Positions 7,561-17,444 of a DNA stretch of 64,000 nt are shown here, piece by piece; position 1 is the stretch's first letter, and each line of letters opens with the position of its first letter. Source of the stretch: Domibacillus epiphyticus. GTDB taxonomy: Bacteria > Bacillota > Bacilli > Bacillales > Domibacillaceae. The position numbers were made by a program, and so were the translations under genes. Where the stretch lies: contig NZ_MSFI01000008.1 of NCBI RefSeq assembly GCF_001975785.1, positions 62,001 to 126,000 on the forward strand, written 5' to 3'. The notes under the pieces were generated by a model. That model did no database searches. It was not told where the DNA came from and was given only the letters and a program-made list of their open reading frames with translations.

Positions 7561-9885
7561 TTAATTACGAAGTGGTTTTCCCTTAACGAGCATATGGTGC
7601 ATTCGCTCCTGTGTTTTCGGCTGTGCTACGAGCTGTAAAAATGCTTCCCGCTCAAGATCGAGCAAATACTGTTCATCGACTTCCGTTCCGAACGGGACTT
7701 TGCCTCCTGCAATCACCCATGCAAGCTTTTTGGCTATTGTCAAATCATAATCGGATATAAATCCAGATGCGTGCATTGACTGCGCACCTAGTAATAGTGT
7801 CGCGTAACCGGTTTCACCTGTGACCGGCACTTTTTTGCGAACTGGTGCGGTGTATCCCTTCCCGTATAAATGAAGGACTGCCTGTTTTGCGTCATGCAGC
7901 AGATGATCATGATTAGCGCTAATTCCGTCAGCTTTATATAAAAAATTATTATCTCGTGCCTCTGCCCCCGATGTTGACACTTTAGCCATCGCAATCGTTT
8001 CAAATACTTTATTTGCAACTGCCTGCAAATCAACCGTAACACCAGCTGGCAGCTGTTCAAGGTGGCGAATATAAAGCTCTTTATTTCCCCCGCCTCCTGG
8101 AATAAGCCCAACACCTGCTTCGACAAGTCCCATATACGTTTCCATTGAAGCTTGAATATGTGCGGCCGGCAAACATACTTCCGTTCCCCCTCCCAGCGTC
8201 ATCCCAAACGGGGCGGCAACAACTGGTTTTGCACTGTATTTAACTTTCATCATCGCCTGCTGGAACCCCTTGACAACCATATCGATTTCCCATATGTCAT
8301 CATCTTGCGCGGCCATTAAGATCATCGCGAGGTTCGCGCCAACACAGAAGTTTTTCCCCTGGTTTCCAATGACAAGACCTTTATAATTTTTCTCAACTTC
8401 ATCGACTGCTGTATTGATCATCTGTACGATATCCATGCCAATTGCGTTGTTTGGAGAGGTAAATTCAAGAAGTGCCACACCATCGCCAAGATCGATCAAA
8501 TTCGCTCCGCTGTTTTGTTTAATGACGTTCCCTTCCTGTTTCAGCTGTTTTAAATCGATGGCTTTCGGATTCTTTTCAATCGGATTATACGATTGAGATG
8601 ACGGATCGTAATAAAGGCCGTTTTTATAAAACGTGTCACCGTCCATCTCTTTCACCCAATCTGGAATGATGTGTCCGTCAGATTCCATCTTGTTAATTGA
8701 ATCAGCGATACCGATTTTATCCCAAATTTCAAAAGGGCCTTCACTCCATCCAAATCCCCATTTCATGGCCCTATCAATTGATACAATATCATCAGCAATT
8801 TCACCGGTTAACCGCGCCGAATACAACAGTGTCGGTGCGAGCATATTCCAAATGAATTGCCCCGCCTGATCGTCCGAATATACAAGCGTTTTCCATTTCA
8901 TAGATCCTTTTTGCTGTTTGGCTCTCTCGATTGAAGCCGCTTTCATTTTCTTTCGTTCAATATATTCCATTACATTTAGATCTAGCTCAAGAATAGTCTT
9001 TCCATCCTTTTTAAAAAAGCCCTGACCTGCTTTCGCTCCGATCCAGCCCTTGTCACGCATTTTCAAAAGTGCTTCCGGCACGTTAAATATTGCTTTTTCC
9101 TCACCATCCACCAGATCATAAACGTTTTTGGCGACGTGAATGAACGTATCGAGGCCAACAACATCGAGTGTTCTGAAAGTAGCGCTTTTTGGCCGGCCAA
9201 TAAGCGGTCCTGTAATAGAATCAACTTCACCCGGTGATAAATTCATCTCGGTCATAACATGCATCGTCTTCAGCAAACCATATGTGCCAATCCGGTTTGC
9301 GATAAAATTCGGTGTATCTTTCGCGAATACCACGCCTTTTCCAAGCACGTCTTCTCCGAACTTTTTCATGTAATATAATACATCCGGGTCTGTTTCAGAT
9401 GTTGAAATGACTTCAAGCAATTTTAAATATCGGGGCGGGTTAAAAAAGTGAGTGCCGAGAAAATGCTTTCTAAAATCCTTGCTCCGTCCTTCTTTCATCG
9501 CTTCAACAGAAATGCCTGATGTGTTGGATGAAACAATGCTGCCTGGCTTTCGATGCCGGTCAACTTTTTCAAAAACAGCCTTTTTCACGTCAAGACGCTC
9601 CACAACGACTTCGACAATCCAGTCTGCTTCCGCGAGTTTATCAAGGTCATCTTCGAGATTTCCGGCTGTGATAAGATGCGCGTTTTGTTTTGAAGAAAGC
9701 GGTGCTGGTTTTTGTTTGAATAATTTTCGGATAGCGCTTTCAGAAAGTTCGTTTCTATTTTTTGCATTCTCTGGGACAATATCAAGTAAAATGGATGGAA
9801 TGCCAATGTTCGCAAGATGCGCGGCAATGCCTGAGCCCATGACACCTGACCCGATGACCGCTGCTTTTCGAATGTGCTGAACCAC
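7561..9885 (-). CDS. fadN: 3-hydroxyacyl-CoA dehydrogenase / enoyl-CoA hydratase FadN (YusL)
   Basis: A 774-residue bifunctional beta-oxidation enzyme. The N-terminal half is a 3-hydroxyacyl-CoA dehydrogenase with a Rossmann GSGVMGSGIA motif near residue 10 and the HFFNPPRY segment; the C-terminal part is an enoyl-CoA hydratase-like crotonase domain (FCVGANLAMI, LGGGTEVCLPA). This order is the reverse of proteobacterial FadB and matches YusL. The start is GTG at 9885 after AAAGGAGGATACAAA; upstream codons in the open frame cover the FadR operator and are not coding. First gene of the fad operon. Confidence 0.95.
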   Translation of the reverse strand: MVQHIRKAAVIGSGVMGSGIAAHLANIGIPSILLDIVPENAKNRNELSESAIRKLFKQKPAPLSSKQNAHLITAGNLEDDLDKLAEADWIVEVVVERLDVKKAVFEKVDRHRKPGSIVSSNTSGISVEAMKEGRSKDFRKHFLGTHFFNPPRYLKLLEVISTSETDPDVLYYMKKFGEDVLGKGVVFAKDTPNFIANRIGTYGLLKTMHVMTEMNLSPGEVDSITGPLIGRPKSATFRTLDVVGLDTFIHVAKNVYDLVDGEEKAIFNVPEALLKMRDKGWIGAKAGQGFFKKDGKTILELDLNVMEYIERKKMKAASIERAKQQKGSMKWKTLVYSDDQAGQFIWNMLAPTLLYSARLTGEIADDIVSIDRAMKWGFGWSEGPFEIWDKIGIADSINKMESDGHIIPDWVKEMDGDTFYKNGLYYDPSSQSYNPIEKNPKAIDLKQLKQEGNVIKQNSGANLIDLGDGVALLEFTSPNNAIGMDIVQMINTAVDEVEKNYKGLVIGNQGKNFCVGANLAMILMAAQDDDIWEIDMVVKGFQQAMMKVKYSAKPVVAAPFGMTLGGGTEVCLPAAHIQASMETYMGLVEAGVGLIPGGGGNKELYIRHLEQLPAGVTVDLQAVANKVFETIAMAKVSTSGAEARDNNFLYKADGISANHDHLLHDAKQAVLHLYGKGYTAPVRKKVPVTGETGYATLLLGAQSMHASGFISDYDLTIAKKLAWVIAGGKVPFGTEVDEQYLLDLEREAFLQLVAQPKTQERMHHMLVKGKPLRN

Positions 9886-9899
9886 TTTGTATCCTCCTT

Positions 9900-9917
9900 T
9901 GAATGAATACTCATTCA
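9900..9917. promoter_or_regulatory. FadR operator of the fadNAE operon
   Basis: The 18-bp palindrome TGAATGAATACTCATTCA lies between the promoter and the fadN ribosome binding site. It agrees with the B. subtilis FadR (TetR family) site TGAATGANTANTCATTCA. Repressor bound here would block early transcription, and long-chain acyl-CoA would relieve it. Confidence 0.92.
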
Positions 9918-9932
9918 TTTATTCTTATTTTC

Positions 9933-9961
9933 ACTATACAGGACCTTTTTTAAAATTTCAA
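9933..9961 (-). promoter_or_regulatory. SigA promoter of fadN
   Basis: On the minus strand TTGAAA (9961-9956) and TATAGT (9938-9933) are spaced by 17 bases. The predicted start falls just upstream of the FadR operator. Confidence 0.85.
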
Positions 9962-10024
9962 CAGTCACTTCCGGAAAAAACGGGTAAACTGATACATAGT
10001 TGGTTGAGAGGGAGGGTATTTGCC

Positions 10025-11551
10025 ATGAGAGAAAAAACAGTGCAGCTAATCGTTTTAATTACTGTTGTTGCGCTCGTATATTTTGGACTACGCTATTTTT
10101 CGAATGAATTGTCGGTTGCATTTACATATCTCGCCGGAATCATTTCGATTATTGTTGTATTTAATTTATTATTATTCGATTCACGCGGAACGAACTCAAA
10201 AGTCGCTTGGATTGCAATCGTACTCGTCTTTCCCCTGGCAGGTGCAATCGTCTATTCTGTGTTTGGACGGGATCCGCGCAGCCGGATGCTGCCAAAGCAT
10301 GTCATTTTAGAAACAGTGAAATTTATTACAACGATGCGCCATCACGGTGAGAAATGGGATATTTCAAAAATGGTTCCCCAAGCAAAAAAAATTCAAAATA
10401 TGACCGGCTTTGAAGCACTCGCGGGAAATAAGGTTGATATATTAACAAACGGAGAGGAAACATTCCCGGCCATTCTCGATGCGATCCGCCATGCGGAACA
10501 TCACATTCACATTCAATATTATATTTTCCGCGAGGATGAACTATCAACAGAAGTGCGCGATGCTCTTGTAGAACGAGCAGAAGCAAATGTACATGTGCGC
10601 TTTTTGTATGATGGTCTCGGTTCCTCTGGATTATCAGCGTCGTTTTTGAGTCCTTTAAAAGAGGCAGGCGGTGAAGTGTATGCCTTTGATCCAATCGTAT
10701 CCCCTTGGTTTACACGAACGGCAAATTTGCGGAACCACCGAAAAATGGTTGTCGTTGACGGACACACTGGATTCACCGGCGGGCTTAACGTCGGTGAAGA
10801 ATACAGAAGCAATACAGAACAGTTCGAAGTATGGCGCGACACACATATACGAATGGAAGGTCCCGCTGTACGCCAATTACAGGAAGCGTTTATCACTGAT
10901 TGGATTCATGCAACGAGTGCGAAAACGTCATTGCTTGATGAATTAAAAGAAACGTTTCGATTTTCTGCTTATTTTCCATCTGAAACACATGAAGCAGACG
11001 AAATGGTTCAGACGGTATATGGCGGGCCATACAATGAAGAACGGGATGTACGTGATGCGATGATGGAAATGATTCAATCCGCCGAAAAATCAATCTGGAT
11101 TGCATCCCCTTATTTTGTACCGGATGACGAATCCCTAGCCGCTGTCCGTGTAGCGGCGCGAAGTGGCAAAGATGTGCGCGTTATCGTCCCCGGAAAAGGA
11201 GACCGTGCAATCTCGTTTTATGGTACAAATTCATATTTTCAGGATTTATTAAGCGCCGGTGTAAAAGTATTCGCATACCGGGATGATTCTTTTATTCATT
11301 CAAAAGTGCTGCTGATAGACGGAAAGCATGCTATTGTGGGGACAGCCAATTTTGACGTCCGCAGCTTCCGTCTTAACCATGAACTCATGACGTTCCTATA
11401 CAACCGGACACCGGCCGTCGAAAAAGTCGAAGTGGACTTTTTAAAGGACTTTTCCGATTCGGTTCCGATTAGCCGTGAACGATATGAACATAGAAATTTC
11501 CTAAAACGAATTGGGGAATCTCTTGCCAGATTACTGTCGCCTATTTTATAG
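10025..11551 (+). CDS. cls: Cardiolipin synthase
   Basis: A 508-residue membrane enzyme of the phospholipase D superfamily that condenses two phosphatidylglycerols to cardiolipin and glycerol. Two hydrophobic N-terminal segments (about residues 7-22 and 31-50) and a PLDc_N region precede two HKD-type sites: NHRKMVVVDG with GFTGGLNVG, and FIHSKVLLIDG with IVGTANFDVRS. The start at 10025 follows GAGGGAGGGTATTTGCC; an upstream in-frame extension overlaps the fadN promoter and is not used. It is transcribed away from the fad operon. Which of the several Bacillus cls paralogues it equals cannot be decided here. Confidence 0.95.
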   Translation: MREKTVQLIVLITVVALVYFGLRYFSNELSVAFTYLAGIISIIVVFNLLLFDSRGTNSKVAWIAIVLVFPLAGAIVYSVFGRDPRSRMLPKHVILETVKFITTMRHHGEKWDISKMVPQAKKIQNMTGFEALAGNKVDILTNGEETFPAILDAIRHAEHHIHIQYYIFREDELSTEVRDALVERAEANVHVRFLYDGLGSSGLSASFLSPLKEAGGEVYAFDPIVSPWFTRTANLRNHRKMVVVDGHTGFTGGLNVGEEYRSNTEQFEVWRDTHIRMEGPAVRQLQEAFITDWIHATSAKTSLLDELKETFRFSAYFPSETHEADEMVQTVYGGPYNEERDVRDAMMEMIQSAEKSIWIASPYFVPDDESLAAVRVAARSGKDVRVIVPGKGDRAISFYGTNSYFQDLLSAGVKVFAYRDDSFIHSKVLLIDGKHAIVGTANFDVRSFRLNHELMTFLYNRTPAVEKVEVDFLKDFSDSVPISRERYEHRNFLKRIGESLARLLSPIL

Positions 11552-11591
11552 TGCATAAAGCCGCTCTTATGAGCGGCTTTATGCACTATAA
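11546..11591. terminator. Terminator hairpin after cls
   Basis: A very long perfect stem (21 bp, 11546-11566 with 11571-11591, loop TTAT) starts at the cls stop codon. The GC-rich core AAAGCCGCTC/GAGCGGCTTT is flanked by A and T rich ends, so it can act in either direction. Confidence 0.85.
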
Positions 11592-11594
11592 TAA

Positions 11595-11624
11595 AAAATC
11601 CGCTGTATATTCACTGCGGATTTT
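11595..11624 (-). terminator. Terminator of lutABC
   Basis: AAAATCCGC pairs with GCGGATTTT across a 12-base loop and is followed on the minus strand by further T residues, about 55 bases past the lutC stop. Confidence 0.75.
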
Positions 11625-11678
11625 CTAATTTTCTATTTTATTTCTTATACAAGTTATTCAGCTAACCATTTAGGGAAT

Positions 11679-12389
11679 TTATCGATCTTCCACGATGATA
11701 TATGCCGCTTTTACGGGACCATGCACACCGACGACTAAATTCATTTCAATATCTGCGGAGTTGCTCGGTCCAGTGATGAAATTAATACACGATGGAATTG
11801 TTTCACCAGTCTGAACGCGTCGTGATATTTCCTGTGCAGCCTGTGTCATACGGGGGACAACCGTGCTTTTAGGAATGATCGCAATGTACTTGTGGGGCAG
11901 CAAACTAACGGACCGCCCTTTATCAGAGCTTGAAAACAGCACCACTGTACCGGATTCAGCGAGCGTCATATCGCTGAATGTAATGCCGATATTGGCACGC
12001 TCGGCTTCAGCAATATTTTCTTTCCCTCGATTGGAATCCCATTCATTCACTTCGACGCTGCGAGCAGGCCACGTTTCGCGAACAAGTTTACCGAGACCGA
12101 ATTCATCAAAGCGAAGGTCACGCCATAGCGAAATTGGACCACCCCCGTACAAATTGACCGTTGATTCCAGAACCGCTGCAAGCTTATCACTAGACGTTTC
12201 GATTAGTTCCGTATGAATAAGCCGGCATTGATTGCGTAAAACTTCCATTAGTTCATCGGCTGTTTTGCCGGTCAATGTTTTGTCCTGCGGACGAAATGCC
12301 CAGTTACCATCCGGTTTCACTGATGTATTTCGGCTGCGGCCAAGCCGTTCAGCTATATTATCTAAAAAAGAGTCGCGGTTGTGTATCAT
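11679..12389 (-). CDS. lutC: Lactate utilization protein LutC
   Basis: A 236-residue LUD-domain protein, third subunit of the LutABC system that oxidises L-lactate to pyruvate. The domain signatures [14 protein letters not shown] and [13 protein letters not shown] near the C-terminus match the LutC/YkgG family. The start ATG overlaps the lutB stop (ATGA), so translation is likely coupled. It has no cysteine cluster of its own; the iron-sulfur centres are in LutA and LutB. Confidence 0.93.
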   Translation of the reverse strand: MIHNRDSFLDNIAERLGRSRNTSVKPDGNWAFRPQDKTLTGKTADELMEVLRNQCRLIHTELIETSSDKLAAVLESTVNLYGGGPISLWRDLRFDEFGLGKLVRETWPARSVEVNEWDSNRGKENIAEAERANIGITFSDMTLAESGTVVLFSSSDKGRSVSLLPHKYIAIIPKSTVVPRMTQAAQEISRRVQTGETIPSCINFITGPSNSADIEMNLVVGVHGPVKAAYIIVEDR

Positions 12390-13816
12390 TTTTTAACTCC
12401 TCCTGACTCGTGTTCCTTAAACCAGTCACGGAACCGTTCTTTGTTCGGTGCCGGAAATTCGCGAATTTCCGTCCACGTTTTTAAAGGACCCGGTCCGTTT
12501 GAAATACGCCCATCTTTCGTAAATGGCTTCATGACAGTAGAGGCCATTTTCGAACCCGCTCCATAAAGAGGGTTCGATGAAGCACCAAGTCCAAATGCCT
12601 TCATCGCAAGTTTCTCTGAAATTGGTGCACGTCCTTCTTTTTCCACAATGACCTGGCGGTGTTTATGTAAAAGTTCATGCAATGGAATTTTCACCGGACA
12701 TGCATCTGTACAAGCCGCACATAATGTTGACGCGTATGGCAGTTCTTTGAAATCATCATAGCCGCCAAGAAGAGGCGTTAATACTGCACCAATTGGTCCC
12801 GGATAAATTGAATTGTACGAGTGGCCGCCAATGTGGCGGTATACCGGACATACATTAATACAAGCAGCGCAGCGAATACACTGTAACACTGACTGAAATT
12901 CAGTCCCCAAGATTTTTGAACGTCCATTATCCACAATAACAAGGTGAAATTCTTCCGGTCCATCTGCATCGCCATCCTGACGCGGACCGGAAAGTGCCGT
13001 GATATAGCTTGTTAATTTTTGTCCGACCGCACTACGTGTAAGGAGGCTGACCAATACTTCAAATTCTTCAAATGTGGGTACTATGCGTTCCATCCCCATC
13101 ACCGTAATTTGCGTTTTCGGCAGTGCAGAAACAAGGCGCGCATTTCCTTCATTTGTAACAAGGCTGATAGAACCAGATTCTGAAATGGCGAAATTACAGC
13201 CAGTAATACCGATGTCCGCTGTTAAAAATTCCTGGCGCAGTTTCTCCCGTGCATGAAGGGCCAGTTCTTCCGGTTTCGATGTTAATTTATAATCTAATTT
13301 CTCCGCAAACACGTCTCGGATTTGTTCTTTATTTTTATGGAGTGCCGGCGCAACGATATGTGAAGGTGGATCGTGGTCATCGAGCTGTAAAATGTACTCA
13401 CCGAGATCCGTCTCGATCACTTCACATCCTTCTTCTTCCAAAATTTGATTTAAACCGATTTCTTCCGTAACCATAGACTTCGATTTGACGATTTTTTTGC
13501 CGTTTTTGGAATTGACGACTTCGCGAACGTACGCATTCGCTTCATCCGCTGTTTCAGCAAAATACACGTGTCCGCCCCGTTTTTGGACATTTTCTGCCAG
13601 TTCATGCAAGTAATAATCAAGGTTGTCAAGCACATGCTTGCGAATTTCTTCTCCATGTGACCTCCACTCTTCCCAGTTCCCCAGCTCTTCTGCAGCATCC
13701 AGACGACGTGTTCGAAGACGCTCCTGCGCTCCTGCCACCGCTCCACGCATAAATGTATCCTGCATATTTTCGTTTACATTGTCTTTAAATTTTCCTTCAC
13801 CGATTTTCATCGCCAT
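12386..13816 (-). CDS. lutB: Lactate utilization iron-sulfur protein LutB
   Basis: A 476-residue protein with an N-terminal LUD domain ([18 protein letters not shown]) and two 4Fe-4S ferredoxin clusters in the C-terminal third: [12 protein letters not shown] and CAACTDACP. It is the central electron-transfer subunit of LutABC. The start at 13816 follows AAGGGGGAAAACAAT. Gaps to lutA (13 bases) and overlap with lutC (4 bases) show a single operon. Length agrees with B. subtilis LutB (YvfW). Confidence 0.95.
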   Translation of the reverse strand: MAMKIGEGKFKDNVNENMQDTFMRGAVAGAQERLRTRRLDAAEELGNWEEWRSHGEEIRKHVLDNLDYYLHELAENVQKRGGHVYFAETADEANAYVREVVNSKNGKKIVKSKSMVTEEIGLNQILEEEGCEVIETDLGEYILQLDDHDPPSHIVAPALHKNKEQIRDVFAEKLDYKLTSKPEELALHAREKLRQEFLTADIGITGCNFAISESGSISLVTNEGNARLVSALPKTQITVMGMERIVPTFEEFEVLVSLLTRSAVGQKLTSYITALSGPRQDGDADGPEEFHLVIVDNGRSKILGTEFQSVLQCIRCAACINVCPVYRHIGGHSYNSIYPGPIGAVLTPLLGGYDDFKELPYASTLCAACTDACPVKIPLHELLHKHRQVIVEKEGRAPISEKLAMKAFGLGASSNPLYGAGSKMASTVMKPFTKDGRISNGPGPLKTWTEIREFPAPNKERFRDWFKEHESGGVKK

Positions 13817-13829
13817 ATTGTTTTCCCCC

Positions 13830-14546
13830 TTACCGGCTGTTTAATACTTCCGCAATGTGCATGACACGAATTGGTTTTCCCCTCCGCTCGATTCTGCCGC
13901 CGATATTCATTAAACAGCCGCCATCAGCACCAATTAAAAAATCAGCGCCAGTCATTTCCGCAGAATCTACTTTTTCATCCACCATTTGTTCAGAAATATT
14001 GCCCATTTTCACCGAGAATGTGCCGCCGAATCCGCAGCAGTTATGTGCGTTTGGAAGTGGTTCGAATGAAAGCCCCTCCACATTTTTAAGTAACCTCATT
14101 GGCGCATCTTTTACACCAAGAAGGCGCGTCATATGGCAAGATGGGTGATATGTTGCCACACCATCTAATCTCGCCCCTACATCTTCCACTTTTAAGACAT
14201 CGAGGATAAACTCCGTCAGTTCATATGTTTTCGACGCAAGCTTTTCCGCCCTCGGACGCCAAATTGGATCGTCATGGAAAATATGCTGGTATTCTTTAAA
14301 CATCGTCGCACATGAGCCGGACGGTGTGACAATGACTTCCGCATTTTCGAATGTCGCAATCATCTTTTTCATCGCATCTTTTGATTCTTCCACATATCCT
14401 GAATTGTACGCAGGCTGACCGCAGCAAACCTGACCCATCGGAAATTCAATCTCACACCCAAGGCGTTCCAGCAATTCCACAGTTGCTTTCCCTACATCGG
14501 CTTGAAACATATCAACAATACACGTAATAAATAGTGTTACCTTCAA
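13830..14546 (-). CDS. lutA: Lactate utilization protein LutA
   Basis: A 238-residue CCG-domain protein (heterodisulfide-reductase type). Two CCG motifs, [10 protein letters not shown] and NCCGFGGTF, are the expected iron-sulfur ligands. The start is TTG at 14546 after GGGGTGGGAAAA, which gives [13 protein letters not shown] at the N-terminus and the usual family length; an upstream ATG at 14573 would place the start inside the operator. First gene of lutABC, which lets the cell grow on L-lactate and is tied to biofilm growth in B. subtilis. Confidence 0.93.
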   Translation of the reverse strand: MKVTLFITCIVDMFQADVGKATVELLERLGCEIEFPMGQVCCGQPAYNSGYVEESKDAMKKMIATFENAEVIVTPSGSCATMFKEYQHIFHDDPIWRPRAEKLASKTYELTEFILDVLKVEDVGARLDGVATYHPSCHMTRLLGVKDAPMRLLKNVEGLSFEPLPNAHNCCGFGGTFSVKMGNISEQMVDEKVDSAEMTGADFLIGADGGCLMNIGGRIERRGKPIRVMHIAEVLNSR

Positions 14547-14567
14547 TTTTCCCACCCCATGAAGTAA

Positions 14568-14582
14568 GGTCATCAGATGACC
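14568..14582. promoter_or_regulatory. LutR-type operator upstream of lutA
   Basis: The 15-bp palindrome GGTCATCAGATGACC lies directly before lutA. The same element (central base inverted) recurs upstream of lutP, and its form fits FadR-subfamily GntR repressors. The lutR gene between the two sites is the obvious binder. Confidence 0.88.
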
Positions 14583-14602
14583 TGTATTATTGTTTTATTT
14601 TT

Positions 14603-14638
14603 ATCATACTACAAACGCTTACATAACCACAAACGCTT
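14603..14638 (-). promoter_or_regulatory. lutA promoter region with two cre-like repeats
   Basis: On the minus strand a TATGAT -10 (14608-14603) lies about 20 bases upstream of the LutR site, with a weak TTGTGG -35. Two direct copies of AAGCGTTTGT (14638-14629 and 14620-14611), 18 bases apart in register, resemble half-degenerate CcpA cre sites. Carbon catabolite control of lutABC is known in B. subtilis; whether these repeats do it here is inference. Confidence 0.5.
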
Positions 14639-14652
14639 TTTATAAAACAAAA

Positions 14653-14676
14653 AAACCGGCTAGATTTCACCGGTTT
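14653..14676 (-). terminator. Terminator of lutR overlapping its stop codon
   Basis: AAACCGG and CCGGTTT form a 7-bp stem whose loop holds the lutR stop codon (14662-14660); seven T follow on the minus strand. Confidence 0.75.
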
Positions 14677-15415
14677 CAGTATACACATCGTTATTGTTCA
14701 TATAGTCATGCAGAACATGCTCGACATAATCAAGATGCAATGCCATTGCGCTGCGCGCTGACGACGGATTTCCTTCTTGAATGGCACGCAAAATCGCATC
14801 ATGCTGAACATTTAATTGATCGACTGTTGCTGTTTTCGAATATAGGCAAATGCGGCGTGTTTCACGCATTGATTCCGCGGTCATGTCTGACACATGATGC
14901 ATTAAGCTTGCCAAAAGTTTATTGCCGGCTGCTTCTGCAATCGCTAAGTGAAACGCGAGATCTGCTTTCTCTCCCAGCTCTGCGTCACCTGAATACTTTG
15001 TCATATCGGCAAAAGCCTGCTTCATTGCGTCGAGATCTTCATCGGTTCGCCGGTTCGCTGCCGAAGCCGCAATCCCTGTTTCTAAAATTTTTCGCACTTC
15101 CATTAAGCCGGTTAAATCATCACGGTTCATTAACAACGCACTCTGTAAAGGAAACGCGATCCCATCAGCAGAAAAGGATTTTACATATGTCCCTTCTCCC
15201 TGTCTCATTTCGATTAAGCCCATCGCACGCAGAGATGTAAGTGCTTCTCGAATTGCCGAGCGCCCGACCTGAAAACTTTCAGCCAGCTGCTGAACGGAAT
15301 CTAACTTTTCACCCGGCTGCAACTCGCCAGAGCGAATGGATTCAATCAGTGTTTCGGCTACTTCTTCATATATTTTTTTCGGTTTAATTTGCTTGTATTT
15401 CAACGTTATCGTCAC
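14660..15415 (-). CDS. lutR: GntR/FadR-family repressor LutR
   Basis: A 251-residue regulator with an N-terminal winged helix-turn-helix (about residues 12-75; SVQQLAESFQVGRSAIREALTSL, RQGEGTYV) and a C-terminal all-helical FCD ligand domain with metal-type histidines (FHLAIAEAAGN, HDAILRAI). It stands between lutABC and the divergent lutP, both of which carry the same 15-bp operator. In B. subtilis LutR represses lactate genes and L-lactate relieves repression. The start at 15415 follows AAGAGGTGACGATAACG-type spacing. Confidence 0.92.
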   Translation of the reverse strand: MTITLKYKQIKPKKIYEEVAETLIESIRSGELQPGEKLDSVQQLAESFQVGRSAIREALTSLRAMGLIEMRQGEGTYVKSFSADGIAFPLQSALLMNRDDLTGLMEVRKILETGIAASAANRRTDEDLDAMKQAFADMTKYSGDAELGEKADLAFHLAIAEAAGNKLLASLMHHVSDMTAESMRETRRICLYSKTATVDQLNVQHDAILRAIQEGNPSSARSAMALHLDYVEHVLHDYMNNNDVYTETGEI

Positions 15416-15473
15416 CTCTTGTTTTTATTATAAACGGAAATCAGAAGAAATTTTGATTTTTTAAAAATTTTGA

Positions 15474-15502
15474 TTGTTTTTTCAGAACATTCCCTCTATA
15501 AT
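15474..15502 (+). promoter_or_regulatory. SigA promoter of lutP
   Basis: TTGTTT (15474-15479) and TATAAT (15497-15502) are spaced by 17 bases. The LutR operator begins eight bases downstream of the -10, over the predicted start site. Confidence 0.8.
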
Positions 15503-15509
15503 CAAAACA

Positions 15510-15524
15510 GGTCATCTGATGACC
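15510..15524. promoter_or_regulatory. LutR-type operator at lutP
   Basis: GGTCATCTGATGACC, a 15-bp palindrome identical to the lutA site except for the central base, covers the predicted lutP transcription start. Confidence 0.88.
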
Positions 15525-15574
15525 AAATCATTAACTAATTTTGAAATCGCTTACTTTTAGGAGGGTGCCATATT

Positions 15575-17386
15575 ATGAGTTTGCTAACATTGTCATTGAT
15601 TGCAATTGTGCCGATCATTACGATCTTGGTTTTTCTTGTTTTCTTAAACTGGCCGGCTAGCCGCGCGATGCCGATCGCACTTTTCGTTACTGCGCTCATC
15701 GCCATGTTCGTCTGGGGAACGGACGCTAATGTTGTCGCTGGTGCTGCATTTAATGGCCTGATCACAGCACTTGAAGTTATTTTCATCGTATTCGGTGCCG
15801 TACTTCTTTTAAATACTGTAAAAGAAAGCGGTGCCATCAATACGATTCGCCGCGGTTTTATTGGAATTTCACCAGATCGTCGTGTTCAAGCCATTATCAT
15901 TGCCTGGTTGTTTGGATCGTTTATAGAAGGATCTGCGGGATTTGGCACACCTGCCGCAATCGCAGCTCCGCTTCTTGTGGCAATTGGATTTCCTGCGATG
16001 GCCGCCGTTATGGTATCCCTCATTATTCAAAGTACGCCTGTCTCATTCGGCGCCATCGGTACACCACTTCAAATTGGTGTGAACACCGGGTTAACAGATC
16101 AGCCGTCTGTACTCGCGGGGCTCGAAGGCACAGGCATGAATTACACCGATTATCTTCTGTATATTACATCCAATGTCGCCCTTATTCACGGAATCGTAGG
16201 CACATTGATTCCATTATTTGTTGTCGCCATGCTTACTCGCTTTTTCGGGCTGAACAAGTCATTTCGCGAAGGGTTAAAAGTATGGAAATTTGCCCTGTTT
16301 GCAGGAATCGCTTTTACCGTTCCTTACTATATTATTGCCACCTTGTTAGGACCGGAATTCCCATCGCTGCTTGGTTCACTAATCGCTCTTATCATTGTCG
16401 TACCGGCTGCACAAAAAGGATTGTTTATGCCGGCAAAAGACGAGGTTTTTGATTTCCCTCCTAGAAGCAAATGGGAAGAAGACTGGTTCGGCAAACTTAA
16501 CCATGAACCAGAACGAGAAGAAGGAACAAATCGTTCTATTTCAATGGCGATGTCATGGCTTCCGTACATTCTTGTTGCCGGGCTTCTGGTTGCATCACGT
16601 ACGGTCGAGCCATTGACGTCTGCTTTGAAAGCGCCTGCAATGGTATTTGAAAATACGTTCGGATCTGGTATTACAACAACATCAACACCTCTTTTTTTAC
16701 CGGGCTTTATTTTTATCGTTGTGTCTGTTTTAACATTCTTCCTCCACCGCATGAAGTCTGCGGACTACAAACACGCTTGGAAAAGTTCATTTAAAACAGC
16801 TGCTTCTGCTGGTTTAGCGCTTATTTTTGCGGTACCCATGATTAAAATTTTCTTGAATACGTCTTTAGCTGCGGATAAAGTGTCCGCTGCGACAGAAGCT
16901 CTCGCCGGTCAAAATATGCCGCTTGTTCTTGCCGAAAGTGTTTCGGTTATCGCTGGTGATTTTTGGCCGATCGTTGCCCCTTCAGTCGGTGCTCTCGGTG
17001 CGTTTATTGCCGGAAGCAATACGTTCAGCAATATGATGTTCTCCCTGTTCCAGTTCGGTGCTGCTGGCAACATCGGACTAGACGTACATCAGTCTGGCAT
17101 TGTGGTGGCCATGCAAGCGGTCGGCGGTGCTGCCGGTAATATGATTTGCGTCCACAATGTTGTTGCTGCATCCGCTACAGTCGGCTTAATTGGTAAAGAA
17201 GGCGCCCTCATACGCAGCGTTCTTCTGCCAATGACCTACTACTTGCTTGCAGCTGGATTCCTTGGCATGGCCATTATTCACGGTGTTGTCAACGTTTGGC
17301 TTCTCGTTTATGCTGCCATCGTTATCGTATATCTTGCACGGCTCGTTACTGCGAAAAATGGATTATCACTAGCAGCAGTTCGATAA
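15575..17386 (+). CDS. lutP: L-lactate permease LutP
   Basis: A 603-residue polytopic membrane protein of the lactate permease (LctP) family, with about 13-14 hydrophobic segments over the whole length and the family stretches [19 protein letters not shown] and [12 protein letters not shown]. It takes up lactate by proton symport for LutABC. The start at 15575 follows TAGGAGGGTGCCATATT. It is divergent from lutR, and its promoter is covered by a LutR operator. Confidence 0.95.
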   Translation: MSLLTLSLIAIVPIITILVFLVFLNWPASRAMPIALFVTALIAMFVWGTDANVVAGAAFNGLITALEVIFIVFGAVLLLNTVKESGAINTIRRGFIGISPDRRVQAIIIAWLFGSFIEGSAGFGTPAAIAAPLLVAIGFPAMAAVMVSLIIQSTPVSFGAIGTPLQIGVNTGLTDQPSVLAGLEGTGMNYTDYLLYITSNVALIHGIVGTLIPLFVVAMLTRFFGLNKSFREGLKVWKFALFAGIAFTVPYYIIATLLGPEFPSLLGSLIALIIVVPAAQKGLFMPAKDEVFDFPPRSKWEEDWFGKLNHEPEREEGTNRSISMAMSWLPYILVAGLLVASRTVEPLTSALKAPAMVFENTFGSGITTTSTPLFLPGFIFIVVSVLTFFLHRMKSADYKHAWKSSFKTAASAGLALIFAVPMIKIFLNTSLAADKVSAATEALAGQNMPLVLAESVSVIAGDFWPIVAPSVGALGAFIAGSNTFSNMMFSLFQFGAAGNIGLDVHQSGIVVAMQAVGGAAGNMICVHNVVAASATVGLIGKEGALIRSVLLPMTYYLLAAGFLGMAIIHGVVNVWLLVYAAIVIVYLARLVTAKNGLSLAAVR

Positions 17387-17440
17387 AAAAAACCGTCTCA
17401 ACTTAAGGGCAGTCCCCCTCTGAGTTGAGACGGTTTTTTT
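17386..17440 (+). terminator. Terminator of lutP
   Basis: An 18-bp perfect stem beginning in the run of A after the stop codon (17386-17403 with 17423-17440) ends in TTTTTTT. Because of its A and T flanks it could also stop transcription from the right. Confidence 0.95.
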
Positions 17441-17444
17441 AAAA

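Noticed and set aside
7788-8126. 112-codon open frame on the minus strand inside fadN
   Set aside because: It overlaps a clearly coding frame of fadN, shows no domain and no ribosome binding site.
11546-11591. Long perfect palindrome considered as a mobile-element end or attachment site
   Set aside because: It starts at the cls stop codon, has a GC core with A-T flanks and fits a two-way terminator; no partner repeat or transposase was found.
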